Source: Streptomyces spectabilis (GTDB taxonomy: Bacteria; Actinomycetota; Actinomycetes; Streptomycetales; Streptomycetaceae). Taken from it: a stretch of 64,000 bases of DNA. The DNA is taken from positions 3,606,501-3,670,500 of the forward strand of contig NZ_CP023690.1 in NCBI RefSeq assembly GCF_008704795.1. The letters are read 5' to 3'. Below, piece after piece: positions 36,681 through 46,047 of this stretch (positions are counted from its first letter, which is position 1; each line of letters starts with the position of its first letter). The notes under the pieces were generated by a model. The model had not been told where the DNA came from and did no database searches. It saw only the letters and a program-made list of their open reading frames with translations. A program made the position numbers and the translations under genes.

Positions 36681-37838
36681 ATGCCGACCGAGCCCCGGAG
36701 CCTGCACGCCCCGTTCTCCGCGGCCGTGCTGCGGGCCATCCCACTGGGCGCCCTGCTCGTCGGGGACGACGGCCGGGTCGTGGCGGCCAACCCGCAGTTC
36801 TCGGAGGTCTGCGGGCTGCACGGCGTCGACACCTCCACCGGCGCGCCCGCCGACCCCATCGCGGACGCCGTGGCGCGCCTGCTCCCGGAGCGCGACGCCG
36901 CCGCGCTGCGCTCGCTGCGCGGCCAGTTCGTCCGCAAGGCCGAGCTGCGGCTGCGCGACGGGCGCACGCTGCGCCGCAGCCGCCAGCCCATCGACGCGGG
37001 CGAGCGGCACCTGGGCGTCCTGTGGCTCGTCGAGGACGTCACCGAGCAGCGCCGGTACGAGGCCGACCTGCACCGGCACATCGACACGCTCGGCGAACTG
37101 GCCCGCGACCGCGCCGAGTTCGCGGCCCGCACCTCGCACGAGCTGCGCACCCCGCTGGCCACCGTGCTCACCTTCTGCGAACTGCTCACCGACCCCGCCA
37201 CCGGCGCCCTCAGCGAGGTGCAGCGGGAGTACCTGGACACGATCCGGCGGGCCGCGACGCGCATGCAGGACATGGCCGACGGGCTCCTGCACCGGTACGC
37301 GGAGGCCGCGAGCGGCGCCCCGCCGTCCTTCGCCCCCCTCGACCCGGGCCGCCTGCTGACCCGCCTGGTGGGGGACATCACCCCCTGGGCCACCCGCGAC
37401 GGCGTCTTCGTGGCGCTCGACCTGCCCGGCGGCGAGCCGCCCCCACTGACCGCCGACGCCGACCAGCTGGAGCGGGCGCTGACCGCACTGCTCGACAACG
37501 CCGTGAAGTTCACCCCCGCCGGCGGCACCGTCACCGTCACCGCCCGGCCGGACGAGGGGCCCGGCGACGGCGAACAGCCGCCCGGCTTGCGGATCACCGT
37601 CGCCGACAGCGGCATCGGCATCCCCAAGGAGTTCCAGGAAGAGGTCTTCACCGAGTTCGTCCGCGCCCCGAACGCCCGCCGCGGCCCCTACCCGGGCACC
37701 GGCCTCGGTCTGAGCGTCGTACGCGACGCCGTGCGGCTGCACTCCGGCACCGTCACCGTCCACAGCGACGAGGGGCACGGCACCGGCGTGGAGGTGTGGC
37801 TGCCGCTCGGCGGCCCGCCCGGGACCGGCCCGGCATGA
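36681..37838 (+). CDS. PAS-domain sensor histidine kinase
   Basis: 385 residues, without a transmembrane helix. A PAS domain (about 15-135: 'GALLVGDDGRVVAANPQFSEV' to 'GVLWLVEDVTEQRRYE') is followed by HisKA with the phosphorylated His in 'FAARTSHELRTPLATVLTF' (about 154). The HATPase domain has 'LDNAVKFTPAGG' (N-box), 'ITVADSGIGIP' (G1) and 'GTGLGLSVVRDAV' (G2). It overlaps the response regulator start by four bases (ATGA). Being cytoplasmic, it senses an internal signal or uses the neighbouring membrane protein. Confidence 0.93.
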   Translation: MPTEPRSLHAPFSAAVLRAIPLGALLVGDDGRVVAANPQFSEVCGLHGVDTSTGAPADPIADAVARLLPERDAAALRSLRGQFVRKAELRLRDGRTLRRSRQPIDAGERHLGVLWLVEDVTEQRRYEADLHRHIDTLGELARDRAEFAARTSHELRTPLATVLTFCELLTDPATGALSEVQREYLDTIRRAATRMQDMADGLLHRYAEAASGAPPSFAPLDPGRLLTRLVGDITPWATRDGVFVALDLPGGEPPPLTADADQLERALTALLDNAVKFTPAGGTVTVTARPDEGPGDGEQPPGLRITVADSGIGIPKEFQEEVFTEFVRAPNARRGPYPGTGLGLSVVRDAVRLHSGTVTVHSDEGHGTGVEVWLPLGGPPGTGPA

Positions 37839-38512
37839 CCCGCCTGCTGCTCGTCGAGGACGACCCCGACCTGGGGCTCGCCCTGCGGGTCCTGTTCACC
37901 CGCGCCGGGTACGACGTCGTCACCGCGGACGACGGGCAGTCCGCGCTCAAGCTGCTCTTCGCCCGGCGGCCCGCGCTCATGGTGCTCGACCTGGTCCTGC
38001 CGGGCCTGGACGGCTGGGAGGTCCTCGACCGCACCCGCGACCTCACCGACCTGCCCGTCCTCATCCTGTCCGGCCGCACCAGCCCCGCCGAGCGGGTCCG
38101 CGGCCTGCGCTCCGGCGCCGACGACTACCTCTGCAAGCCCTTCGACCACGTGGAGCTGCTCGCCCGCGTGGAGGCGCTCCTGCGGCGCTCCAACCCCGAG
38201 CAGTGGCGGGGCGACTACGTCGAGGCGGGCCTGCGGCTCGTGCCCGAGCGGCGGTCGGCGGTGTGGCAGGGCCACGAGACGCGCCTGAGCGCGATCGAGT
38301 ACCGCCTCCTCGAGGTCCTCGTCCGCAACCGGGGCCGGGTCGTCACCACCGAGCAGCTCCTCGACCTCGTCTGGGACGACCCCGGCGGGAGCGGCCGTGA
38401 GCGGGTGAAGTTCGCGGTGCTGCGGCTGCGGCGCAAGCTCGCGGTGGGCGAGGGGGGCGACCCCTTGGAGTCCGTACGGGGCCTCGGCTACCGCTACCGG
38501 GGCGAGGGCTGA
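37835..38512 (+). CDS. OmpR-type response regulator
   Basis: 225 residues. The receiver domain has the acidic pair 'VEDDPDLG', the phospho-acceptor Asp in 'LMVLDLVLPGLDG' (about 52) and Lys in 'DDYLCKPFDHVEL'. The C-terminal winged helix ('LSAIEYRLLEVLVRNRGRVV' to 'ERVKFAVLRLRRKL' and 'ESVRGLGYRYRG') is of the OmpR/PhoB class. It is translationally coupled to the PAS kinase by ATGA. The operon is upstream of the epimerase/glycosyltransferase genes, which it may control. Confidence 0.95.
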   Translation: MTRLLLVEDDPDLGLALRVLFTRAGYDVVTADDGQSALKLLFARRPALMVLDLVLPGLDGWEVLDRTRDLTDLPVLILSGRTSPAERVRGLRSGADDYLCKPFDHVELLARVEALLRRSNPEQWRGDYVEAGLRLVPERRSAVWQGHETRLSAIEYRLLEVLVRNRGRVVTTEQLLDLVWDDPGGSGRERVKFAVLRLRRKLAVGEGGDPLESVRGLGYRYRGEG

Positions 38513-38544
38513 GGTCCGCTGCCCTCGCGGAGGCTGGAAGATCC

Positions 38545-38569
38545 AGCCCGTCCGGCGTCTGAGGACGAG
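38545..38569. repeat. Single dispersed intergenic repeat
   Basis: AGCCCGTCCGGCGTCTGAGGACGAG, one copy in the about 250-base gap between the response regulator and the epimerase gene. Confidence 0.7.
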
Positions 38570-38762
38570 GCGCGGAGCGCCGAAAAGCGGGGCGCGAGGG
38601 ACCTAAGTCCCAAGGGGGCGGGACCTGTGGGCCGGGGCCAAGGCCCTGAACACGTGCGGCCGCAGGCGCCGCAACCGTTGGGCAACCGAACGCGAGCCAC
38701 CCCCGCAACCCACGCCCCACAAGCTCCTGGTTCCGCCACGACACACCCCGCCAGGAGCCCCG

Positions 38763-39908
38763 TTGCCCGCCCCCGCCCTCCCGCCCCGCTCGGTCGCGAT
38801 CGTCATCGGCACCCGCCCCGAACTGGTGAAGATCGCCCACCTGGTCCGCATCCTCGGCCCGGCGGCCCACCTGGTGCACACCGGCCAGCACTACGACGCC
38901 GCGCTCTCCGGCCGCTTCCTCACCGAGCTGGGCCTGCCCGAGCCCACCCTCCTCGACGGCATCGGCGGCAAGCCCCGCGCCGTGCAGATCTCCGCGGCCC
39001 TGGCCCAGCTCGACGCCCTGTTCACCGAGGAGCAGCCGCTCGCCGTGGTGGTGCAGGGCGACACCAACGCCGCCCTGGCCGGAGCGCTCGCCGCGAACGC
39101 CCGCGGCATCCCGCTGGTGCACGTCGAGGCGGGCCTGCGCAGCCACGACCGGGCCATGCCCGAGGAGCACAACCGCGTCGTCATCGACCAGCTCGCGGAC
39201 GTGCTCTGCGCGGCCACGGAGGACAACCGCGACCTGCTGCGCGCCGAGTCGGTCCCCGCGGGGCGGATCACCGTCACCGGCAACACCGTCGTCGAGGCCG
39301 TCCAGGAGCACCTGCCCGCCGCCGACGAGCGTGCCGCGCTGCTCGCCGCGCACGGCGTGAGCGCCGACCGCTACGTCCTCGCCACCGCGCACCGCCCGGA
39401 GAACACCGACGACCCCGCCGCGCTCGCCGCCATCCTGCGCGAGCTGGCCTCGCTCGCCGAGGAGCTGCCGGTCCTGTTCGCCGTGCACCCGCGCACCCGC
39501 GCCCGGATCGAGTCGGCCGGGCTCACGCACCTGCTCGAACCGCTCACCGAGCTGGCGCCCCTCGGCTACGGCGAGTTCCTCGCCCTCGCCCGGCACGCCG
39601 CCGTCATCGTGTCCGACTCGGGCGGCATCCAGGAGGAGACCACCGTCCTCGGCCGCCCCCTGGTGGTCGTACGCCGGTCCACGGAGCGGCCCGAGGCCAT
39701 GGACGCCGGGTTCGCGGAGCTGGTCCTGCCGGGCCGGGAGATCGGCCGCGCGGTGCGCCGCCGCCTCGCGGACGGCCAGGCCGGTCTGCGGCACCTCGCT
39801 GAGCTGCCGTCCCCGTTCGGCGACGGCCTCGCCTCGCAGCGCATCGCCGTCCTGCTCGGCGCGCTCGCCGCGGGCCGCGCCGAGCGCGAGCTGTCCGCCG
39901 CCGCCTGA
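38763..39908 (+). CDS. wecB: UDP-N-acetylglucosamine 2-epimerase (non-hydrolysing)
   Basis: 381 residues from TTG 38763 (CCAGGAG upstream). It interconverts UDP-GlcNAc and UDP-ManNAc. Visible signatures are 'IGTRPELVKIAHLVR', 'QGDTNAALAGALAA', 'VHVEAGLRSHDRAMPEEHNR', 'LATAHRPENTDD' and 'SDSGGIQEETTVLGRP'. These catalytic His/Glu/Arg positions are all present. It is followed 38 bases later by a membrane glycosyltransferase, so the pair probably makes a ManNAc-containing or related surface polysaccharide. Confidence 0.94.
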   Translation: MPAPALPPRSVAIVIGTRPELVKIAHLVRILGPAAHLVHTGQHYDAALSGRFLTELGLPEPTLLDGIGGKPRAVQISAALAQLDALFTEEQPLAVVVQGDTNAALAGALAANARGIPLVHVEAGLRSHDRAMPEEHNRVVIDQLADVLCAATEDNRDLLRAESVPAGRITVTGNTVVEAVQEHLPAADERAALLAAHGVSADRYVLATAHRPENTDDPAALAAILRELASLAEELPVLFAVHPRTRARIESAGLTHLLEPLTELAPLGYGEFLALARHAAVIVSDSGGIQEETTVLGRPLVVVRRSTERPEAMDAGFAELVLPGREIGRAVRRRLADGQAGLRHLAELPSPFGDGLASQRIAVLLGALAAGRAERELSAAA

Positions 39909-39946
39909 CCCCGCTCCTCCCCCGCCCCCCACCGCACGAGGACCCC

Positions 39947-41299
39947 ATGCTCACCCCCCACGTCCTGCTCTACGCCCTGCCGTTCTTCCTGCTCGCCTGC
40001 TTCCTGCTGTACTGGGCCGGCGCCCGCCACGCCTACGTGCGCCGCCCCGCGGCCCTTGAAGGCGACTCCGCCCCCTTCACCTGGCACTTCTTCGTGCCGT
40101 GCCGGGACGAGGAGACCGTCATCGGCACGACCGTCGCCCAGTTGCGGGCCGACTTCCCGGCCGCGCACGTGTGGGTCGTCGACGACGACAGCGACGACGC
40201 GACCGCCGACGTCGTCACCGCGCTCGCCGAGGACGACGCCCATGTGCACCTGGTGTCGCGGCGCCGCCCCGACGCCCGCATCGGCAAGGGCGCGGCCCTC
40301 AACTCCGCGTACGCGGCGCTGAACGCCTTCCTGCCCGAGGGCACCGACCGCTCCCGGGCCGTCGTGTGCGTCGTGGACGCCGACGGGCGGCTCGCCCCCG
40401 ACGCGCTCGCCCGGGTCAGCGGCCCGGCCGGGTTCGGCGACCCCGAGGTCGGCGGCGTACAGGTCAGCGTGCGGATGCGGAACGTCGACGAGGAGCGGCC
40501 GCCGCTGCCCGAGCGCGGGCGCCTCGCCAACGCCGTGGCGCGGCTCCTGGTGCGCATGCAGGACATGGAGTTCGCCGTGTCCAACGCGGGCATGCAGCTC
40601 CTGCGCGGCCGCACCGGCTCCGTGGGCCTGGGCGGCAACGGCCAGTTCACCCGGCTCACCGCCCTCGACCACATCGCCGCCGCCGAGCGCCGCCCCTGGC
40701 AGCGCGACGCGCTCCTGGAGGACTACGAGCTGGGCCTGCACATGATCCTGGGCGGTTACCGGATCGCGCACATCGCCGACACCTACGTCTCCCAGGAGGG
40801 CCTGCCGCGCCTGCGCCGCTTCCTCACCCAGCGCACCCGCTGGGCGCAGGGCAACCTCCAGTGCGTGCGGTACGCGCCGCGCATCGTCGCCTCGCGGCAC
40901 TACTCGGGCCGCGGCGTCCTGGAGACCCTGTACACGTTCATGCAGCCCCTCGCGCACGTCGCCACGCTCGTCCTGAGCGTGCTGCTGCTCGGCAGCGTCG
41001 TCATCGGCGGCTCGATGCGCGACGCGTTCCTCGGCGCCTGGCCGCTGATCCTGGTCCTGTCCGCCCTGTCGGTGCTGCCGTTCGTGGCCTGGGGTCCGCT
41101 GTACCGCCGGGACTACGCTCCCGACCGCTCCCGCCTGACCGGTCTGCTGTGGGGACTGGCGCTGTGGGTGTACGCGTACCACGTGTTCATCGTGGCGGCG
41201 CGCGGCTTCCTGCGGCTGCTGCGCGGGCGCAACGGGTGGGCGAAGACGCGGCGCAACGCGGAGGCCGTGGGGACGGGGCCGGTGGCGACGGAGGCCTGA
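39947..41299 (+). CDS. Membrane-bound family 2 glycosyltransferase
   Basis: 450 residues. An N-terminal transmembrane helix (about 5-24) is followed by a GT-A domain with 'VVDDDSDDAT', the metal-binding 'VVDADGR' (D-x-D), the acceptor motif 'EDYELGLHM' (ED) and 'RTRWAQGNLQ' (Q..RW). Three or four transmembrane helices end the protein. This is the architecture of processive polysaccharide synthases (hyaluronan/cellulose/poly-GlcNAc type). The substrate is not known. It follows the epimerase and ends before a perfect bidirectional terminator. Confidence 0.9.
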   Translation: MLTPHVLLYALPFFLLACFLLYWAGARHAYVRRPAALEGDSAPFTWHFFVPCRDEETVIGTTVAQLRADFPAAHVWVVDDDSDDATADVVTALAEDDAHVHLVSRRRPDARIGKGAALNSAYAALNAFLPEGTDRSRAVVCVVDADGRLAPDALARVSGPAGFGDPEVGGVQVSVRMRNVDEERPPLPERGRLANAVARLLVRMQDMEFAVSNAGMQLLRGRTGSVGLGGNGQFTRLTALDHIAAAERRPWQRDALLEDYELGLHMILGGYRIAHIADTYVSQEGLPRLRRFLTQRTRWAQGNLQCVRYAPRIVASRHYSGRGVLETLYTFMQPLAHVATLVLSVLLLGSVVIGGSMRDAFLGAWPLILVLSALSVLPFVAWGPLYRRDYAPDRSRLTGLLWGLALWVYAYHVFIVAARGFLRLLRGRNGWAKTRRNAEAVGTGPVATEA

Positions 41300-41310
41300 C
41301 CGGTCCTGGG

Positions 41311-41360
41311 GCACGCGAAGGCGCCCGGAACTCGTGGGAGTTCCGGGCGCCTTCGCGTGC
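41311..41360. terminator. Perfect 23-bp hairpin between convergent genes
   Basis: GCACGCGAAGGCGCCCGGAA plus CTC (41311-41333) and its exact complement (41338-41360) close a GTGG loop. It lies between the glycosyltransferase (+) and valS (-) and can end both transcripts. Confidence 0.9.
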
Positions 41361-41376
41361 TCGCGGGCGAACCGCC

Positions 41377-44001
41377 TTACGCCGCCGGGAGGTTGTCCAG
41401 CTGGGTCTGGAGGCGCGTGATGTCCTCCTCGGCCTTGGCGAGGCGGCCGCGGATCTTGTCGACCACCTGGTCCGGGGCCTTGGCGAGGAACGCCTCGTTG
41501 CCGAGCTTGGCGGTGGCCTGGGCCTTCTCCTTCTCGGCGGCGGCCAAGTCCTTGGCGAGGCGCTTGCGCTCCGCCGCCACGTCGATCGTGCCGGACAGGT
41601 CGAGCGCGACCGTGGCGCCCGCGACCGGCAGCGTCGCCGTCGCCGCGAAGCTCTCGCCCTCCGGCTGGAGGCGCAGGAGCTGACGGACGGCGGCCTCGTG
41701 CGGCGCGAACGGCGTGCCGTCCAGGGTGAGCCGTGCGGGCACCTTCTGGCCGGGCTGAAGGCCCTGGTCGGCGCGGAACCGGCGGACCTCGGTGACCAGG
41801 TCCTGGACGGAGGCGATCTCCTTCTCGGCGCCCGCGTCCCGGAAGCCACTGTCCTTGGGCCAGTCGGCGATCACGACGGACTCGCCGCCGGTCAGCGTGG
41901 TCCACAGGGTCTCCGTCACGAACGGCACGACCGGGTGCAGCAGGCGCAGCGTGACGTCGAGGACCTCGCCGAGGACGCGCTTGCTGACCTCGGCGGCCGG
42001 GCCGCCCGCCATGAACGTGGTCTTGGACAGCTCCACGTACCAGTCGAAGACCTCGTCCCAGGCGAAGTGGAAGAGGGCGTCGGAGAGCTTCGCGAACTGG
42101 TAGTCCTCGTAGTACGCGTCGACCTCGGCGACCACGGTGTTCAGGCGCGAGAGGATCCAGCGGTCGGTCGCCGACATCTCGGCGGCGTCCGGCAGCGGGC
42201 CCTCGACCGTGGCGCCGTTCATCAGCGCGAAGCGGGTCGCGTTCCAGATCTTGTTGGCGAAGTTGCGGGAGCCCTGGACCCAGTCCTCGCCGATCGGCAC
42301 GTCGACACCCGGGTTGGCGCCGCGCGCGAGGGTGAAGCGCAGGGCGTCGCTGCCGTACTTGTCCATCCAGTCGAGGGGATTGACGGCGTTCCCGAAGGAC
42401 TTCGACATCTTCTTGCCGAACTGGTCGCGGACCATGCCGTGCAGGGCGATGGTGTGGAACGGCGGGGTGCCGTCCATCGCGTACAGACCGAACATCATCA
42501 TCCGGGCGACCCAGAAGAAGAGGATGTCGTAGCCGGTGACCAGGACGGAGTTCGGGTAGAACTTCGCGAGGCTCTCGGTCCGCTCCGGCCAGCCGAGCGT
42601 GGAGAACGGCCACAGGCCCGAGGAGAACCAGGTGTCGAGGACGTCGGTGTCCTGCGTCCAGCCCTCGCCGGTGGGCGCCTCCTCGTCGGGGCCGACGCAG
42701 ACGACCTCGCCGTTCGGGCCGTACCAGACCGGGATGCGGTGGCCCCACCAGAGCTGGCGCGAGATGCACCAGTCGTGGAGGTTGTCGACCCAGTCGAAGT
42801 AGCGCTTCTCCATCTCCTGCGGATGGATCCTCACCTGGCCGTCGCGGACCGCGTCGCCCGCGGCCTTGGCGAGCGGGCCGACCTTGACCCACCACTGCAT
42901 GGACAGGCGCGGCTCGATGGTGGTCTTGCAGCGCGAGCAGTGGCCGACCGAGTGCGAGTAGGGGCGCTTCTCGGCGACGATGCGGCCCTCGGCGCGCAGC
43001 GCGGCGACGATGGCGGAGCGGGCCTCCAGGCGGTCCAGGCCCTGGAAGGGGCCGGGGACCGTGATGATCGCGTGCTCGTCCATGACCGAGATGTTCGGCA
43101 GGTCGTGGCGCTGGCCGATCTCGAAGTCGTTCGGGTCGTGCGCCGGGGTCACCTTGACGGCGCCGGTGCCGAACTCCGGGTCGACGTGCGCGTCGGCGAC
43201 GACCGGGATGGAGCGGTCGGTCAGGGGCAGCTTGATGAGCTTGCCGACCAGGTGCTTGTACCGCTCGTCCTCGGGGTGCACGGCGACGGCCGTGTCACCG
43301 AGCATCGTCTCGGCACGGGTGGTGGCGACGACGATGGTCTCGTCGCCCTCTCCGTACGTCATCGACACCAGCTCGCCGTCGTCGTCCTGGTACTCGACCT
43401 CGATGTCGGAGATCGCGGTCAGACAGCGGGGGCACCAGTTGATGATGCGCTCGGCGCGGTAGATCAGCTCGTCGTCGTAGAGCCGCTTGAAGATCGTCTG
43501 GACGGCCTGGGAGAGGCCCTCGTCCATGGTGAAGCGCTCGCGGGACCAGGCGACGCCGTCACCGAGGCGGCGCATCTGGCCGGAGATCTGGCCGCCGGAC
43601 TCGCCCTTCCACTGCCAGACGCGCTCGACGAAGGCCTCGCGGCCGAGGTCGTGGCGGGACTTGCCCTCCTTGCCGAGCTCGCGCTCGACCACGTTCTGCG
43701 TGGCGATGCCCGCGTGGTCCATGCCGGGCTGCCACAGGACCTCGTAGCCCTGCATGCGCTTGCGGCGGGTGAGGGCGTCGATGAGCGTGTGCTCGAAGGC
43801 GTGGCCCAGGTGCAGGCTGCCGGTGACGTTCGGCGGCGGGATGACGACGGTGAAGGGCTCCTTGTCGCTCTTCGCGTCCGCGTCGAAGTAACCGCGCTCT
43901 ACCCAGCGCTCGTACAGCGTCCCCTCTACCTCGGCCGGTGCGTACTGCGTCGGGAGCTCGGGGGTGGTCGCTGGGGGCTGCTGCTGAGCGTTCTCGGTCA
44001 C
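41377..44001 (-). CDS. valS: Valyl-tRNA synthetase
   Basis: 874 residues, the normal length. Class I signatures are '[17 protein letters not shown]' (HIGH as HLGH) and '[11 protein letters not shown]' (KMSKS). The editing domain (about 200-330) has '[14 protein letters not shown]' and 'ITPAHDPND'-like '[13 protein letters not shown]'. The C-terminal coiled coil ('[20 protein letters not shown]') binds tRNA. It charges tRNA-Val with proofreading against Thr. It starts at ATG 44001. Confidence 0.97.
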   Translation of the reverse strand: MTENAQQQPPATTPELPTQYAPAEVEGTLYERWVERGYFDADAKSDKEPFTVVIPPPNVTGSLHLGHAFEHTLIDALTRRKRMQGYEVLWQPGMDHAGIATQNVVERELGKEGKSRHDLGREAFVERVWQWKGESGGQISGQMRRLGDGVAWSRERFTMDEGLSQAVQTIFKRLYDDELIYRAERIINWCPRCLTAISDIEVEYQDDDGELVSMTYGEGDETIVVATTRAETMLGDTAVAVHPEDERYKHLVGKLIKLPLTDRSIPVVADAHVDPEFGTGAVKVTPAHDPNDFEIGQRHDLPNISVMDEHAIITVPGPFQGLDRLEARSAIVAALRAEGRIVAEKRPYSHSVGHCSRCKTTIEPRLSMQWWVKVGPLAKAAGDAVRDGQVRIHPQEMEKRYFDWVDNLHDWCISRQLWWGHRIPVWYGPNGEVVCVGPDEEAPTGEGWTQDTDVLDTWFSSGLWPFSTLGWPERTESLAKFYPNSVLVTGYDILFFWVARMMMFGLYAMDGTPPFHTIALHGMVRDQFGKKMSKSFGNAVNPLDWMDKYGSDALRFTLARGANPGVDVPIGEDWVQGSRNFANKIWNATRFALMNGATVEGPLPDAAEMSATDRWILSRLNTVVAEVDAYYEDYQFAKLSDALFHFAWDEVFDWYVELSKTTFMAGGPAAEVSKRVLGEVLDVTLRLLHPVVPFVTETLWTTLTGGESVVIADWPKDSGFRDAGAEKEIASVQDLVTEVRRFRADQGLQPGQKVPARLTLDGTPFAPHEAAVRQLLRLQPEGESFAATATLPVAGATVALDLSGTIDVAAERKRLAKDLAAAEKEKAQATAKLGNEAFLAKAPDQVVDKIRGRLAKAEEDITRLQTQLDNLPAA

Positions 44002-44334
44002 GGGCCCAGTTTAGGGGTGTCACGGGGCCAGCCCGAAACTGGATACTTCTGTGCCGATCGACCTCGGTTCCTGCTCTGAACGCTCTACCTTCGGCAAGAC
44101 GCCGCACCACACGATGTTCTCTGAGCCACGGCAGTTACAGGCCCATCGATGTGCTCCCGCCGGAGCCTCCGATGCGCTCAGTCTGCGACCAGTGATCGCC
44201 CCGCGCTCGCTGTCTCACCGCCTCAGCAGCTACGGCGAAGTGCTACACCCTGCCAGGGTCAGAATCCTCCAGCAGGCCGAGCAGGCAAGTGCCTTGCAGA
44301 GCACTCCACCGTATCCGCTCAGACGCCTCGCCCG
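44002..44334. other. Gene-free stretch upstream of valS
   Basis: This region is poorer in GC than its surroundings. A plus-strand open frame crosses it but has no ribosome site and overlaps the secreted-protein gene, so I do not accept it. It probably holds the valS promoter (perhaps with a leader), but no T-box structure or other known element is visible. Confidence 0.4.
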
Positions 44335-44622
44335 CTACGCACGCAGACAGGCCTGCTTAGCATCGTCATACTTGACGCGGATCGCGACCAATCTTCTGAC
44401 GCAAGACGGGCTTTCTATCTTGGTTAGCCCCAGGTCGATCGCCGGATACGAGCATGCCTTCTTCGCCTTGGGCCCGACATCGTAGTTCTTCGCGGCCAGG
44501 TACGCCCTACACCCTGCCCCAGAAGCTGCCGATGCCGAGCCAGCCGTCACCATCGGGATGACGCCAGCTGCCAGAGTCACGCCTACCGCAACCAAACACG
44601 TCCGCCTCTTTGAGCGCTTCAC
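44335..44622 (-). CDS. Small secreted cysteine-containing protein
   Basis: 95 residues from GTG 44622, preceded by GGGAGGGGGAG. A basic n-region (KRSKRR) and hydrophobic core ('CLVAVGVTLAAGVIPMV') end in 'GSASAAS', a Sec signal peptide with a cleavage site after about 35. The mature part has four Cys ('GCRAYLAAKNY', 'KACSYP', 'PSCVRR', 'QACLRA') that could form two disulphides. No family is recognised; it may be an inhibitor or small structural protein. Confidence 0.7.
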   Translation of the reverse strand: MKRSKRRTCLVAVGVTLAAGVIPMVTAGSASAASGAGCRAYLAAKNYDVGPKAKKACSYPAIDLGLTKIESPSCVRRLVAIRVKYDDAKQACLRA

Positions 44623-44905
44623 GCTCCCCCTCCCATCACAGAAAAAGTCCAAAGACAAAGAAATCTGACCATGACAGGTGCAAGTCACTCAAGACCTCCG
44701 CTGCTTCTGGCTTGATCCATACGGCCTGCCGCCCGTCCAGCATCACTGCTGGAAGGCTTCGCGCAGTGTCCTTCCGGCCCGCCTACATCCTGACTCTGGC
44801 GCAGCCCCTCAACAACTACGCATCAGTCCTCTCCCCCACCACTACGTGCGCGGCCCGTACGTCAGGATGTTCGAAACACTTAAGCACCGGAAGGGAAACC
44901 CAGTA

Positions 44906-45976
44906 ATGAGCCACAACCAGCCGGGCCCGTACAGCGGCCAGCAGCCGCAGCAGCCCGGCCCGTACGGCGGTCAGCAGCCCCAGCAGCCTGGCCCCTACGG
45001 CGGCGGCCAGCCCGGCCCCCACGGCCAGCAGCCCCCACAGCAGCCCGGCTACGGCCAGCAGCCCCCCGCCCCTCAGCCCGGCTACGGCTACCCGCCCCAG
45101 GCCCCGCAGCAGCCCGGCTACCCCCAGCAGGCCCCCTACGGCCAGCCGCAGGCCCCGTACGGCCAGCCCCAGGCGCCTTACGGGCAGCCGCCGCAGGCCC
45201 CCTACGGGCAGGTCCCGCCGCCCCCGCCGCCGAGCGGAGGCGGCAAGAAGACCGGCGCCATCATCGGCGCGGTCGCCGTGGTGGCGGCGATCGCGGTGGG
45301 CGGCTACTTCGTCTTCGCGGGCAACGACAGCGACAGTGACAGCAAGGGTGGCGGCTCCGGCAAGGGCGGCGGCTCGGTCGCGGTCAAGGACGACGGCCCG
45401 CACAAGCTGACCACGCCGGACACGGTCCTGGACGGCACGTACAAGCTGAAGCCGGGCAGCGCCAAGAACGACAGCATGTCCCCCGAGAAGGCCAAGGAAG
45501 CCGAGGAGCACGGCGTCAAGAACGCCAAGGACGTCGAGGCCCAGTACGAGTTCGGCAGCGACGACAACCCGCTGGGGCAGAAGCTCTTCCAGTTCAACGG
45601 CCTCTACGGCGAGATCGACGACCCGGAGGCGGTCGTCGACAAGATGTTCGGCTCGGTCGAGGAGAAGGCCGCGAAGGACAACGGGAGCGCCAAGGTCACC
45701 CTGGTCGGCAGCCCCGAGACGGTCAAGCCCGCCGGTCTCGACGGCGCCACGATGAAGTGCCAGGAGATGAAGTACAGCTTCGGCGCCGCGGCGGCGACCG
45801 GCGCCAAGGGCCCCAAGGAGATGTCGATGGCGACGTGCATCTGGGGTGACAAGAGCACCATCGGCGTCGGCATCACGGCGGACATGGCCAACGTCATGGC
45901 CGGCAAGTCCGCCGACCTCGAAGAGGGCGCCGAGAAGACGGCGAAGTTCCGCACGGAAGTCCGCGTCAAGGCCTGA
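44906..45976 (+). CDS. Pro/Gln/Gly/Tyr-rich membrane protein with an extracytoplasmic domain
   Basis: 356 residues from ATG 44906; the frame is open further upstream but a purine-rich AAGGG lies before this ATG. The first about 110 residues are a low-complexity cytoplasmic tail of QQPxPYG and GYGQQP repeats. One transmembrane helix follows ('TGAIIGAVAVVAAIAVGGYFVF') and then a Ser/Gly/Asp linker. The outer domain (about 170-356) has two Cys ('MKCQEMKYSF', 'MATCIWGD'). Streptomyces have many such proteins; this one looks like a lipid- or peptide-binding sensor, but no function is known. Confidence 0.78.
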   Translation: MSHNQPGPYSGQQPQQPGPYGGQQPQQPGPYGGGQPGPHGQQPPQQPGYGQQPPAPQPGYGYPPQAPQQPGYPQQAPYGQPQAPYGQPQAPYGQPPQAPYGQVPPPPPPSGGGKKTGAIIGAVAVVAAIAVGGYFVFAGNDSDSDSKGGGSGKGGGSVAVKDDGPHKLTTPDTVLDGTYKLKPGSAKNDSMSPEKAKEAEEHGVKNAKDVEAQYEFGSDDNPLGQKLFQFNGLYGEIDDPEAVVDKMFGSVEEKAAKDNGSAKVTLVGSPETVKPAGLDGATMKCQEMKYSFGAAAATGAKGPKEMSMATCIWGDKSTIGVGITADMANVMAGKSADLEEGAEKTAKFRTEVRVKA

Positions 45977-45991
45977 GCGGCTCATGCGAAA

Positions 45992-46026
45992 GGGGCGCCC
46001 GGCGAGGTCAACTCGTCGGGCGCCCC
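45992..46026. terminator. Hairpin between convergent genes
   Basis: GGGGCGCCCGGCGAG and CTCGTCGGGCGCCCC form a 15-bp stem with one mismatch and a 5-base loop, between the membrane-protein gene (+) and clpX (-). Confidence 0.85.
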
Positions 46027-46047
46027 TGGGCGTTCGTCAGGGCCGGG

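Noticed and set aside
44051..44485. Plus-strand ORF upstream of valS (144 codons)
   Set aside because: No ribosome site, overlaps the better-supported secreted-protein gene on the minus strand, and composition is unlike a Streptomyces gene.
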